Counted from the stretch's first letter, positions 10,313 to 23,207 are shown. The stretch is DNA of 64,000 bases from Datisca glomerata (GCA_003255025.1 QANY01003934.1:1116001-1180000); one strand, 5' to 3'. Notes: generated by a model not told the origin, from the letters alone. Translations and numbers: made by a program.

Positions 10313-13300
10313 TAGATTAACAATTATAATTAATCTCCATTACTTTTATACTAGAATGCTATAAAACCATAAGATAAATGCAACATACCATAACTTGCAG
10401 AATTTATTATTGAGTTTTTTTTATCTAAAGTACTTTTGATATCCAAAAACGTATGACTATAGCAGTAAGTATGCAAGACTTTATTTTTAGTATGAGTTTT
10501 CTGAATTTGGGGACAGATCCACAAAATATACTTCAAACTGGTATCATAGTATGAGAAAAAAATTAAAGCATAAAAATGTGGTTGGTTTTCTTATGCTTTA
10601 ATTTTTTCTGACCAAACTTCCACCTCAGACTTCCCAGATTTCATCATCTAAAGTATAACAAGAATCATTAGCCTTTAAAATACCATATCCACAACATTAC
10701 AATAGAAGCAAAGGGATAAGAAATTCATACAATATACATTATTTCTACAAGGGTTTGACAAAAAATAAGTATAGGAAATGTCAAATAATATGAAATAACA
10801 ACATAAAAGCGAAAAGATCATCATTTAAATCTCATGTATAATAAAACCCTAAGAAAAATCCAGTATAAAAATGATGGCAGTAGAAGAAGATGATGAAATC
10901 ATACCATACTGCATATTTTATGACGCATAATTTAAAGAAAAAGTAAGAGCAAAGCTCCAAAAGGAACATATAATAATCATATCTACTCACTCTACAAGTT
11001 TTTAACATATATTTAACACACCTTCACACTAAAGTCCACCACTATAGAATCCAGGTTTGATTAGGCAGAATGAGAAATCATTCGTAGACGTGCAAAACAA
11101 TTTCCAATTCGCATAATCATACCATCAGCGTTCCTGGCTTTGTGCTGTAAAGATTTCAATTAAATTATTGTCTAAATATAAGGACAAATAAAAATGATGA
11201 AACATCTTGGTGCCATGATAAGAAAGACTAGTCGTTGCATTACATAATTCAAGATGTTAACATCCAAGTGCATACCAAACAGAATGTGCGCATGTACTTA
11301 TTTCATCAATCATTGTGCGAGCACATAGTAAACATATATGATTAGATCTGTTTTAACAATATACTGCTATTGTCACAGAATCACAAATTTTTGTCCAAAC
11401 GAATAAAACTGCAAAGCTAATGACTTAGTAATATTGGACGGAAAATTTTCAAAGATCAAGCAAATCTAGAGCAACAATTTATATGATTGACTAATTAGAT
11501 CAAGTATTGAGATTTAGCAGCACCCTAACATGGTTGATTAAACTCATATTAACCAAAAAAAGTTATTGTTTACTTTCACAGTCTATAAATGATTCCTGTA
11601 TGAAAGCATATTCTTCGGAGCTCACATACCAAAGCTCAAAGACTAAAATCATTTATAGACTAATATCAATTTCCATAACAATGTTAGTTTTCTACACAAT
11701 TGGTATGAGTTATTCATAACAAAACTAAAATATAAATTACTGAAAAGAAAAGTTGGACCTTCTCATTTGGACCAACTTTCTCTGATAACAAAAATGTCAA
11801 ATCTCTACTTAATCCAATACACAGTCTCCCATCTTCACTCTGCCAAAAAACTTCAAAACTTTCTCAAAATTTTGGTGTAAAAAGAAAACAAAATAATATC
11901 AAATGAGAACAACAAAATCACATACCCACTCCAAGACAATGCCATTCTTTTCCATACTCGATTTTGACCAAAGCTCAGTAAATCATTCAACTATAATTTC
12001 AAATTAAGCAAATAAAAAGTCTAAGCGGAACAAAATCCATCCACATTAGGTGAGAGAAACACAAATGATTCCTGTATGAATGTATATTCTTCAGAGCTCA
12101 CATACCAAAGCTCAAAGACCAGAAGCTAAAAGTAAAGTAAAAGAAAGCCCTATAGATCTCAAAGAGAAACTATGTATCTAGATCCAAAACAGCACAAAGA
12201 CTCAGATGTTGAAAAGCAAAAATAGGGTGCAATATACATATTTATACCATATGTCTCGAGTGCGACCATGGACCTTCCTGTAAGTAGCTACGTCTGCTGA
12301 GCCGCTTACAATAAAATAAGGCATAAGAAATCATCTAATATGGAATAAATCCACCCTGAACGATAATGAACAATGAAACTTCAAACCTTCCACCCATATA
12401 TCATAAAAGCAAATGACCAAACAATTAGAGGCGGGCATAAAACATCTATTGCTGCCAAGGTAGCAATCATTACACAAGGGTTTTCAAATTTTTTTAGTTT
12501 TTAAAATGTATCACTTAACCAAAAAAATAGTTCCAATACACACTGTAATCATGCAACTTAAAGGATTCAACCAGCAAATAGCAACATCAGCAAAATAACC
12601 CAGAGTAACAAGCTTATTAATCTCAACAAAGGTTATCCTGTTTTTAAAGAAACTGTTTATAGATTCCTAATTGTTCCAGTGACAGTACATAAACAGGTCA
12701 TTTAATGTAGAGGATCAACAATCGATAAATTCAGCAAGAAAATTGATAGTATCTTCAGCGAAGGGGAGGGGAGGAAAAATAAAACACATGTGAAATTGCA
12801 GCAAATACTTCACAGCAGATCGAGAAATGAGACACCCACCATTAGCAAGCTCAACTTCTATGATGGTCAAATAGGGTTTATCATGCCCGAATGGCGAAGA
12901 GCTTAGCACAGAACCTAACAGACAATATGGGACCGCGAAACCCACGACGATGACTCATCAACACCCATACGAGAAATGGAGAAAGGAACCTCAACCCTAA
13001 AATCGCAGGTTTAAGGATTAAAAAGAAAAGCTTAGCTATAACAAACAAAGCTAGTAGCTACCTCAAATCAAACACAACCTATGAACTCAGAGAAAATGAT
13101 AAATCAATTTTAAGAAATCGAACAAGATTCTCACCGATGATAACAAGAACTAAACACAGTGACAAGACCCATAATGACGAAAACCAAGCACGATGACAAG
13201 ACCCATGATGATGATGATGATAACCAAGCACGCTGATGAGACCCACGATGATGATTTTATCTATCTTTGTATGAAAGAGTGAGAGAGAAGAATCGAGAGA

Positions 13301-13654
13301 GAGTGAAATGTCAAGGGGTCTCCAAACCTGAAAATCAATGAAACCCTAGCTGCTCTGTCTTTGAACGAGAGAGTGAGAGAGAAGGTATCGAGCCATAGTA
13401 TTGTCAAGGGATCTCCAATTTTGAGCTTCTCTGATCGAAAGTGGAGCAACGAATGGAGCTTCTCTGATCTGAAAATGGAGTAAGAGAATCGAGCCACAGT
13501 ACTGAGAGAGCTCGAGAACAAAATGTGAGGGGTCTCCAATTTTTTATCAAAGTCCCACGTCTCCATTAACAAATTTTATCAAATTTTACTTGATTTTAAA
13601 ATCTCTTGTTATTTTGAGTTTTTAACAAGAGGTGGCTGCGTACCTTGTATTTTA
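10313..13654. other. right arm of element B, no recognised gene
   Basis: No protein family is recognised on either strand, although several short minus-strand frames (for example 12715-12945 and 13261-13572) exist. A 57-bp direct repeat occurs at 11587-11643 and 12063-12119 with a few substitutions. GAT-rich triplets lie at 13200-13260 and GA-rich tracts at 13270-13480. Some exon-like pieces may be captured host sequence, but I cannot support a name. Confidence 0.4.
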
Positions 13655-13687
13655 AACCTATGAAATGTCATATTTCTTGTAGTGTGG

Positions 13688-15045
13688 TTATAGATGTTCA
13701 GGTTTTTACTGAGGAATCTATGTTTTCTACTTTATCAATGCTAAGTATGTCATTTGAAGTCATTGCTAAGAATAGAACACATGCAAATGCATCATTATTA
13801 CGTCAAGAAGATGATAATGTTGTTGCATGATGCTTTGGTAATTTACTGAACATTGAACGTGAATCAAACGTTATTTTATCACAACAACTGGTTGATGATG
13901 TAAATGAAAGGATAGAGAATGTGGGGATGACTCTGACCTTAAAGACTTCTATGATTTGGTTAAACATAATAATCAACCACTATATGTAGGATGCCAATAA
14001 TTCTCAAAATTATCATTTATTGTAATTGGGCAACAAAGCACTTTCTTCCATTTTTGAATTCCTTGATAGAGATAGCTGAAGGGAGCCTAACTTCTAAATA
14101 CATTGTTAAAGGAAAGGAAATGATTTAGAAGTTAGGATTTAGGTAAGATAAAATAGATGCATGCCAAAGTGATTATATGCTGAAATGGAAAGACAAAGAG
14201 AAAGATCAAATGTATGAGCGCTGTGGTGTTTTAAAATGGGTCACCAATGAAAAAGATTGTGCGAGTACACCGCAAACTCAACAAAAAGAATAAAGAGGTA
14301 AAAATGCATGCAAAAGTACTGCATTACTTTCCTCTAGAATACAGATTACAAAGATTATACATGGCATCTAGAACTGTTGAAAGTATAAGATGACACCATG
14401 AGAGACACACTAAGGCATCAGAAGAGATTAGAGGGCTAGCTGGAGGTCTAAATAAATTGTTAAAAATGTATGATGAATACAATGTTGATGGATTTATTTT
14501 TCATACCAAGGAAAGTGATAACCTTTATGATTTCCAATATAATGAAGTCATGGTAAAGTCAGATGACTATTAGTGTAGAAACCCAACTAGAGAAGTGACT
14601 TACTATGTGATACTCAAAGATGTCAATTAGATGTATGATAATGAGATATTCAAAGTGATTTTATTCAAATATGATTGAATTAACCATACCACCATTGTTG
14701 GGATAAAGGAAGACAAATATAGCTTTACACTTGTATCAGAGAGAATTTGAAGCACAAGCCATTTGTCTTTGCAACTTAAAAATGTTTAGTACATTATATT
14801 AAAGATCCAAAGGATAAAGAGTGATATGTAAGTTGTCCATAAAAAACTTAGAGATTTGCATGGCATGGGAGTGTTAGAGCTAGAAAGTTATACATGAATT
14901 CATTGTAACATAGAAGTTCTCAATAAATATAATTTAGACGATATGAAGTTAGTTCGAGTAGATTTTGATGGTTTAACTTTTGAAGACATGACATATTATT
15001 ACAATAGTGATGATAACAATAGTTTTGAATAATATGATCGAATGT
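13688..15045 (+). pseudogene. tnp2: CACTA TNP2 transposase, remaining pieces
   Basis: This continues the TNP2 begun at 4884. Recognisable blocks, in changing frames, are DSDLKDFYDLVKHNNQPLY (about 13925), a GKEMI.KLGF..DKIDACQSDYMLKW block ending in CGVLKW (about 14110-14240), HYFPLEYRLQRLYMASRT (about 14320) and KASEEIRGLA (about 14415). They are followed directly by the DUF4216-like tail with VDGFIFHTKESDN (about 14490), YYVILKDV, VILFKYD and an EDKYSFT motif (about 14710). The catalytic middle of TNP2, normally hundreds of residues between the LQRL block and the DUF4216-like part, is missing. Numerous stops confirm decay. Confidence 0.8.
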
Positions 15046-15249
15046 TTCAATGAAGAGGTGTTTCTTTATATTCTTTCTACATTCTTTAAGTGATAAAACA
15101 ATATTAGTTTATCAAATATATTCATGACGTATTAACATGTGCAATATTACACATGACATTGTTGAGACGTCAATTAGCACATGAGGGTACTGAGCCTCTT
15201 ACTCAAGGAGAATCAGGAGGATGAAATCCACCTCAAATGTGAAAATAGA

Positions 15250-16610
15250 AGGTTTGTTTGCGCTTATTAAAGTTAGGATGATAAATTATGGTTTCTTTAA
15301 ATTATCGTAATGCTATTAAATATGTTTTTAAATTGGACCAGTTGAGCAGTGTTCGCGTGGACAAACACGGTTACCATCTGTTTGGGATAGATCAATCGAT
15401 AATAGAATATATGTGGCTTTCAATGAGAAGGTTCAGCCTATTGGTAGCAAATAAGACCAGTTTGCAGACTTTTTGAGCATTGTTGCTAGATCATGTATTT
15501 TGTTTCCCACATAGTACGATTGGACACATATGTCATGTTATCATAGAGATCAAGTGTTGGAGTTTGTAAAGGTATATATGCTTAATATCGCTATGACACT
15601 TGCATTAGTGATCTATTTTGTTTTAATTTCATTTTCTGAATTATACTTGCTTTTACTTTAATAATACTTAATTGCATATGTATACCTAATTGTGTATTAA
15701 ATTTTTTGTAGTAAAATTATATTCCCACTGATAGTTATAAAGTACATTGTCCCCTCCATTAATATGAAACGGAAGGATGAGAAGTACAAACTAAGATGAA
15801 AATATACATCATCCCCGTAGTTGTCCATAAATGGTACTCTAAAGTAGCAAATGTATGGTTTTTAATCTACATATATGATTAATTGTATATAAAATAAACT
15901 AATAAATATATCTCTATCATTGCAGAGACATTCTGAAAAATAGCAGAGCATCATGGAGTAAACAAAAACATGCTCAAAAGTTGGAACTTGTTAGCTTAGC
16001 AAAAAAACACGCACCAATGATATAATTTTGCTTTATATATTTAACTTACATTATTTTAAATTTATTTTGAGTGTATTTTGTCATATCTTTCCATAATTTT
16101 GATAGACAAATGAACTTCAAAGAGAGACCGTAAGATTAGAGTTCTAGGTTACCTTACGTAAGAGAAAGGAAGGAACATTTTTGAATAATGAAACTGCAAA
16201 TATAGCTGTAAGTATAAGTTATAAATATTCATATAATATTTTTAAATTGTTATTACATGTTTAATGATACTAATTCTCAAATTTTGTGATGTAGGGAAAT
16301 CTTCAAGAGCACAAGAATGCATTCTCGAATATTGCATGATCCAATTTCACCAAACGATATACTCTGATAAGTATTGGGTCCAGAACATCCTCGACGTTTC
16401 CGTGCATTAGGACTCAAGCTAACTCCATCTGCAATGTCCAGGCAATCATTGCATTACTATGGGGATTCTTCCATGCAAGATGATTCCCATTTAAGAGCTG
16501 AGCTTGAGGCTCAATGAGCACGAGTGTCTGAGTTGGAAGCTCAATGTGCACAAATGCCCGCGTCAGTGGCTCAGTGGTTCGAGACTAGAGTTAGTCATAC
16601 AATTTATCCA
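15250..16610 (+). pseudogene. Transposase_24 (Ptta/En/Spm) second CACTA protein, truncated by element C
   Basis: Blocks visible in order are: VQPIGSK then DQFADFLSIVARSCILFPT and YDWTHMSCYHRDQVLEFVK (15430-15570); SRASWSKQKHAQKLELVSLA (15945); LRKRKEGTFLNNETANIA (16155); GPEHPRRFRALGLKLTPSAM (16378); and a coiled-coil-like tail RAELEAQ, stop, ARVSELEAQCAQM (about 16495-16560). This is the order expected of plant Ptta/En/Spm (Transposase_24) proteins, the TNP1-like partner of TNP2. Introns separate the blocks. The reading ends at 16610, where element C begins. A diverged second copy of the tail lies at 24370-24480 because of a tandem duplication. Confidence 0.75.
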
Positions 16611-16830
16611 CACTACAACGAAAATGGGCTTAGATGATGGTGGAAACCTGTCATTAAAATGCTTTAATGACGGGCAAGTGACTGTCATCTATCAGGTTGT
16701 CAACTAAACTCATTTTCTCAAAAACCATCATCAAAAGGTACTGCCAAAACACTTTTGATGATGGGGATTTCCCGTCATTATAGGTGCCACAAAAATACCT
16801 TTAATGACGGGGATTGCCCAGATGGAAAAT
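16611..16830. repeat. left terminus and subterminal repeats of element C
   Basis: After the CACTA end, the motifs TTAGATGATGG, TAATGACGG and GATGATGGGGATTTCCCGTC recur in both orientations, forming short hairpins. The same motifs appear at the right end of element A (10050-10312), which supports common ancestry. Confidence 0.7.
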
Positions 16831-17067
16831 TATTTTGTTACGTGCTATATGCAAAATTCTTTTTATATAGGAAAACAAAATTGAATTAATGAAAAGAAAT
16901 GACAAAATACAATCCTTATTAGCATCACCCACCTACCCAAAAACCACAAAACCTTAAAATCCAATTTATTATTTCTCTCCAAAAGTAATGAAAATGCTAT
17001 TCTCAATCAGAAAAAAACAGAAGAGTATCAAAATGCATAGTAGAATCAATAGATTATATATATAAAC

Positions 17068-17755
<688 letters not shown>

Positions 17756-17816
17756 CTAACCACACAACACCAGCCTGTTAGCCACAGTGGGAGAAGAGAA
17801 GCCTTGCTCTGCCTCT

Positions 17817-17827
17817 GTATTTATAAG
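17817..17827 (-). promoter_or_regulatory. candidate TATA box of captured GH9 fragment
   Basis: On the minus strand the sequence reads CTTATAAATAC, about 62-72 bp upstream of the GH9 ATG at 17755. The position is plausible for a plant TATA box with a short leader. If real, element C also captured the GH9 promoter and could drive a chimeric transcript. Confidence 0.4.
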
Positions 17828-18024
17828 GTAAAAAGCTACCTCTATAACGGCATGCTTTGGTTATAATCTTAATTTAATCAATATCCTCCGACAACTTCGT
17901 GTTCCTTTTAACTAATCATAAATTACTTCTTGAAGAAATTAAATAGATAAGTAATGAACATGGGAAATAGTAAGGAGCATGGATTGATCATTTGGATTGA
18001 GGAATAAAATGCAGAAGGACTAAC

Positions 18025-18565
18025 CTTGTTGTTTTGAAACTTCCCACCATCTCTATTCGATCCATAATTCATTACATTGTATGCCACTGTTGCAACAGAA
18101 GGAAGCATATATGTATAGGGAATCAGAATGCCATGAAAACTGGAGAAGAAAACACCTAAAATTTTTTGAATTTGAAGCAAACTTGTTGTGCATAAAATTT
18201 ATCAGAATGGTTGCAGATACAATCTAATCTAATATAAGCTACTTTGATTTTCTTTGGTTTTATTTTTTAAATTAGGACATATAAGCTATAGTATAGAGTT
18301 ATCTATCATAGACTCATAACCGTGCATGCAACTTGCAGTAAAAAATATTCTAAACAACAAGACACACCATGATATGAAAATGGAGAACTCATTGACTGGG
18401 AGTAATGAGGTCCTCGGCTAGCTTAGATATAATTAAATCAATTGCTCACATCTGTTCATCTAGAGTTCCAGTCAGTGTGACTAGCCTATCACTCAAACTA
18501 AAATAATTAGTATCCTGATGAGATATCTTAATACCAGCTTGAGACTCCATTATAAATGACATGCA
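18025..18565 (-). pseudogene. KH-domain RNA-binding protein fragment (BTR1/NOVA-like), captured
   Basis: Upstream block (about 18565-18392) encodes [33 protein letters not shown], stop, AIDLIISKLAED, which is the second half of a KH domain as in plant BTR1-type proteins (GTTDR.V..SGT..). Downstream block (about 18115-18025) encodes SVATVAYNVMNYGSN then DGGKFQNNK, matching the linker between KH domains of the same family, and ends at a good donor (AACAAG before GTTAGT). The family binds RNA through KH domains. One Arg codon became TGA, and the part around 18400 is frameshifted. It lies between the RAPTOR1 and GH9 fragments, same strand. Confidence 0.7.
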
Positions 18566-18796
18566 GAATCAAATAGAGAAATTAACAAGCACCTTGGATT
18601 TCATTTCAGTAAATCAAATATGTTAACAATTAAAAAGTATGAAAAAATAAAAGTCCAGTTGATAAGATCTTTAGCAAATATATAATCAAAGGAAGAAAGT
18701 TCACATGGCCAAATCCTCATATAAAGATGCTCTATTAAAGCCTAAAAAAGTCTTGACTGCTGTATGATTGCATTGAGAAAAACTATGCGCACTTAC

Positions 18797-19748
18797 ATTT
18801 CGGGAGTCCGAACATCATACACCTTGATAGAACCATCCACAAAACCAGCAGCAAGATTACCCCCATGAACTTGAGAGGATGACTGCAAATAACCAGATAT
18901 AATCAAGAGTCTGCTATAGAGTAGAGCAGGTGTTCCGATCAATTATTAGCCAAAAAGGGCTACTAGTAGTCTGCCAATTTTGGTTCATTTCTATTCGTAG
19001 TGCAACATGCTTCCTAATAGTAACCAGTAATATATGCGAGAGAATTTGAGTCAAGCCGATCAAGACTCTTGTATTGCAGCAGTTTTGTAATATAACTCAA
19101 AACAAATAGAAAAAAGAGAGATAAAAACTCACTAATGTCGATATGCTGCAGCACGACGATGAGGGAAAAGATTTGACAAGCTGCTCCTTATCCAGATCCC
19201 ATAGCATAATGGATGATATCTCACCAGAAGCATATTGATAAAGCAAAATTGAAGAAATTCTTATGATCAGTAACATTAAAGAAATTAACATATCTTGTAA
19301 ACAAACAAGCCCGAAACAACTAAAAAATACATCTTAAAGTCCAAAAATTCAACTCAATGAAAAGACATACAAGATACCCAGATTGTTGTTGCCAGTCTAC
19401 AACAGCATTTAAGCTTCACTCAATTGGCTTATGTCCTTAGATTGAAGAGAACACAATAGCAAGCTTCTGTTTACCCTTCAGAGTATAATCTTTCCAAATT
19501 CGGATGTTCCCGTCACCTAAAAAGTTAAACAAAGCTTAAAGAACTAACTCTTGAAGATTATGTTTAGAGTGACACACATTATGACCAAGAAACTGAATCA
19601 AATATAGCTGTATAAGAACATTACACGAAGCAGCCAAAAGCAAACTGTCATCAAGTTCGTTCACAAGGCTTAGCTTAGAAATTCCTTTTTCAGGAAATCA
19701 TAATTATCAAAACTGTTGACGAGAGAAGGTTCAGCATAATTGCGTACT
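18797..19748 (-). pseudogene. RAPTOR1: RAPTOR1 fragment (WD40 part), captured
   Basis: Four exon blocks on the minus strand: 19748-19625 ([17 protein letters not shown], then [20 protein letters not shown]), 19516-19371 (GDGNIRIWKDYTLKGKQKL, NAVVDWQQQSGYL), about 19236-19133 ([27 protein letters not shown]) and 18882-18797 ([28 protein letters not shown]). This order is the C-terminal beta-propeller region of plant RAPTOR1, the TOR-kinase adaptor. Donors GTAAGT, GTGAGT and GTATGT and AG acceptors flank most blocks, so introns are kept. Damage: two stops in the second block (after FSSI and before SLNAVV), a frame change in the first and a missing AG before block three. The last WD repeats are absent. 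Confidence 0.9.
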
Positions 19749-20717
19749 CTGGGGAGAAACACATGACAAAAACTTAATAAGAGAAAGAAAACCTTATTGG
19801 AAAAGGAATCCCTGAAAAACGCATACATAAAAAATATATACGCATTGTGCTAAACCATTCAACGTGCCTATAACACAATAAGATTTGCCACTAAAACAAG
19901 AAAACCCAGCATACCTAATTCTTAATCCATACAAACATAACTTTTGTAACGCTTTGATCCCCGAGGGTTAAACATACGTGTAATTTCACAATTTTAAAAT
20001 CTTCAATTCGAAATAAACCCTAATTTTGAGAAAATTTCCAAATTAAAAATTCTTAATTTACCCATGATAGAAAAACCCTAACCTTAAATAGCGGAAGCAT
20101 TAAACTTATCCATGATCGGAATCTTAAACATTAAATAGCGGAAGCGATAAAGTGTCTTATATATATAATTAATAAAACCTCAAAAAACTAAATTAAATTT
20201 TGAAATAAAGTCAAAACCTGAAATCCATAATTCATGAAACTTTCACTCATCATAATTCATAGAAAATCATAATGTAAAATAAACTACTTAAATAACCAAG
20301 TTTAAAACGTTTTCCTAATTTTTAAATCAAATCATAAACTGTAAACATAAATTCCTCTGATCTAACATGTTATGGTAGTCTCCCACTCATGTTTCTCGCC
20401 ATCACCACTTGCATCATAAATAACTGTGGGGGAATGGGTATTTTAAAATACTCAGTAAGTAAACTAACATAATAACATACATCCACAAATCATAAATGCA
20501 AACATGACAAAACATAATTGAACTTGACATATATCATAAATGAAATAAAGTAACGTACTTGATCATGACGTGACTTAACATAGCACGAAGATAACACGTT
20601 TCTCAAACAGAATCATTTAACAATCTTAATCATATCTTGTCTTGGCATATCCCCTAGTTAACAACCTAATCAAAATTGATCACACGTTAACTGAAACACA
20701 TCATGACGAATTGGGTA

Positions 20718-20935
20718 ACGAAATAGATGGCACACATCGGGCGATGAAACAGATGACACACATTGAATGACAGAACAGATGGCACTCATAGGTGACAGAA
20801 AACGTGAACAGATGGCACCTCATGAGTGACAGAAAACATTTACAGATGACACCCAATATATAACCAAAACATGAACAGATGACACCCTATGTGTGACGAA
20901 AGCATGAACAGATGACACTCATTCGTTTAAAAGAA
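20718..20935 (+). repeat. short-period minisatellite (ACAGATGRCAC)
   Basis: The core ACAGATG(A/G)CAC or a close variant occurs seven times, about 26-35 bp apart, with TGACAGAAAAC- or TGACGAAAGC-like spacers in between. The array lies inside the LTR-like segment. Confidence 0.8.
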
Positions 20936-21352
20936 CAAAACGTGAACAATCCTGATTTCTTGTTAATTAAGGGTCGTGCTTAAGTTCATATCTTGCTTAA
21001 TTACCACTTGAATGAATTAACCTCATAACTTACAGAATCCAACGTATGACAATAATTAATCATATAATGCATACTGATACATATAACAGATTCAAACGTG
21101 ATAACATACTAACGTAAAATCAGTCATACTCATACATTTATCTCATGATAATCACATTAATAACTGAACAAAAATCAATTACCAAAGTGTTAACGAAGTA
21201 TAATAATTATCAAAAAATGGTTAAACAAATAATAAATACTTGATACAGTTATAATATCATAGTCACATCATTATATAAGTCAATTTGCACAAATATATAT
21301 ATAAACATAACATGCTTATAGACAATTAAAGCTGATGAGAATAACACATATT

Positions 21353-21525
21353 ATATTTATCACACGTAAGTCACATTACAATGTAAATTCACTTACACAA
21401 GCATATATATTTATCATACAGGAGTCACATTATGATATAAATTCATTTACACAAAGCATATACATTTATCACACATTAGTCATATTACGATATAAATTCA
21501 CTTACACAAAGCATATACATTTATA
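21353..21525 (+). repeat. 54-55-bp tandem repeat, three units
   Basis: Units starting near 21371, 21425 and 21480 share TCACATTA..ATATAAATTC, ACTTACACAAAGCATAT and ATTTATCACA with a few changes. It is non-coding; the frame across it only looks protein-like because the repeat has few stops. Confidence 0.8.
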
Positions 21526-21931
21526 ACAACAGGGCTCACACCATCATGTAAGCCCACTTACCCAAAACGAAAGAATGAACTAAACAATTAATGACCTGAA
21601 ATCCAAAAATATATAATCACTAGATTATTTTGAAATAAATCAATACAAATACATTTTAAATATCATATAAATAGAAAATAGAGATTTAATTAAAACAGTG
21701 CAAAGCGGTCAGAACGAGGTCGGAAAATAATATATCGGGTCCAAAAGTCAAATGATAATGCTTTGGGTGAAACGGTTCAACCGGGCTGGCTCAGACCAGA
21801 CCGGTTTGGTTTTATCGACTAGGTCGGTTCAGGCTGGTCTGATTAAACTAAAACGGTTCGGTTCGGGCTGAACCGGTTCAGGAGAGAACCAACTGGGTGC
21901 AAGACCCCGTTGCAGAACAAGAAAGTAAGAA

Positions 21932-22497
21932 AACAGGGGGAGAGAGAGAGAAAACGAGAAGGAGAGAGAAACAAATAGGGGAAGAAGAATAGTGAGGGAA
22001 TCTGAGAGGGGAAGAGAGAGAGAGGGATATAGAGAGAAGCAGAGAGAGACAGAGATAGAGAAAATCAAAGAGAGGGAGAGAAAGAAACAAAGAGTGAGAG
22101 GGACATATGATAGATAGAGAGAATAAATAGAGGGCAAGAGAAAGGGAAATAGAGGGAGAGAGAAAAGACAGAGAAAGAAGAGAAGAAGAAAGAAATTGGG
22201 AGAGAGAAATAGAAGGAGAAAGATGAAGCAAAAGAGGGAGAAGCGTAGAACAAATGAAGAAAGACAAAGAGAAACAGGAAAAAAGAAAGGAAACGGAGAG
22301 AGAGCAGGGAGAAAGCAAATAGGGACTGAGAGAGAGAAAATGAGAGACAACGCAAAGAGGAAGAGACAAAGCAGAAGAGAGAGAAATTAAGAGAGAAAGA
22401 GAGAAATAGAGGATGAGAGAGAAGGAAACAGGGGGAGAGAGAAAAGACAGAGAAAGAAGAGAATAAGAAGAAGGAGAAAAGAAGAAGCTTACCGAAA
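21932..22497 (+). repeat. purine-rich (GAGA) degenerate microsatellite
   Basis: About 560 bp are almost pure A and G on the plus strand, dominated by GAGAGAAA, with scattered C and T. The complementary strand therefore has long open frames of Ser, Leu and Phe. These are compositional artefacts. Confidence 0.9.
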
Positions 22498-23157
22498 GGA
22501 ATGACGACATGAGGCTTTCGCTAGGGCTGCCAAGGGGAAGAGAAGGAGAAAGAGAAACAGTGGGGTTTTCAATGGGGTTGGCAACAGAGAGGCTGCACGA
22601 GAGGGAGAGCTGGGAGAGATGAAGATTTGGAATACATATATATTAGGTTAGGGCTAGCTTAGTGTGTATATGCATATATGTGTGAGTGAGTTTTAAAATT
22701 ATAAACTAAAACACTTTTAAAATTTTAACTTTGAATAAATCTTATCTAATTAAAAATAATTTTACAAAAAATACAAATAATCCATCTTTAAAATTAAATT
22801 TTAAAATGAGTGCTTAACGTGAAAAAGGCAAAAAACCATACTCAATAACCGTTAATAATGCTTAACGTGAACATGGATCAAGTGAAATAAAGAACATTAA
22901 GCAAAACTAAATGTACCTGGAAAGGATTGCAGAGAGAGAGGGAGATTATGGTGACCGTCAGCTTCTTCTAGCGACGACAAGTTGGTGATTAACATGCTGG
23001 GGAACGATCGACACTCTTCCCTAAATGATCGAAACTCTTCCCTTCACGTTCACAGGTAGAGGCTAGCCACCTCATCGTCGTTGTTTTGATTTCTCTATCT
23101 GGCTTGAAGACGATGACCTTCTTCTTCATCGTGCAACTAGGGCTTATCAGTCGAAAC

Positions 23158-23164
23158 AGAGAGA

Positions 23165-23207
<43 letters not shown>
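23158..23207 (+). repeat. (GA)n microsatellite
   Basis: A near-perfect GA dinucleotide run of about 50 bp lies inside element C, near its right subterminal region. Confidence 0.9.

Larger units (their letters stand above)
5062..13684. mobile_element. non-autonomous CACTA element B, inserted in tnp2 of G
   Basis: The left end is CACTATAAGAAATATGATAT (5062 on). The right end, read on the minus strand from 13684, is CACTACAAGAAATATGACAT. The first 30 bases agree at all but a few positions, the differences being transitions. Flanking triplets are TGA (5059-5061) and TGG (13685-13687), a 3-bp duplication with one change. The flanks belong to one interrupted TNP2 gene, which independently supports the borders. 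B holds a second CACTA element (A, 6160-10312). I recognise no transposase in B. Its right arm may hold captured sequence I cannot name. Confidence 0.75.
19945..22890 (+). mobile_element. LTR-like segment of a gypsy-type retrotransposon, right end missing
   Basis: The segment begins TGTAACGCTTTGATCCCCGA at 19945. It contains GGGTATTTTAAAATACTCAG (20438) and AAACCGGTTC-type motifs, and its last part (22620-22880) resembles 44690-44900 (shared TTAGGTTAGGG, TAGCTT and GTGTGAGTGAG motifs in the same order). That second copy ends in GGGGTGTTACA, the inverted counterpart of TGTAAC. This TG...CA structure suggests a long LTR. No coding domain accompanies it, so the family (Ty3/gypsy by general look) is a guess, and the right end is approximate. 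It lies inside element C. Confidence 0.4.

Noticed and set aside
12715..12945. Minus-strand 76-codon frame as a captured gene in element B
   Set aside because: No domain or splice evidence could be recognised; left as unassigned sequence.
21829..22510. Overlapping long minus-strand frames rich in Ser, Leu and Phe
   Set aside because: They lie on the complement of an almost pure GAGA tract; low-complexity composition explains the lack of stops.
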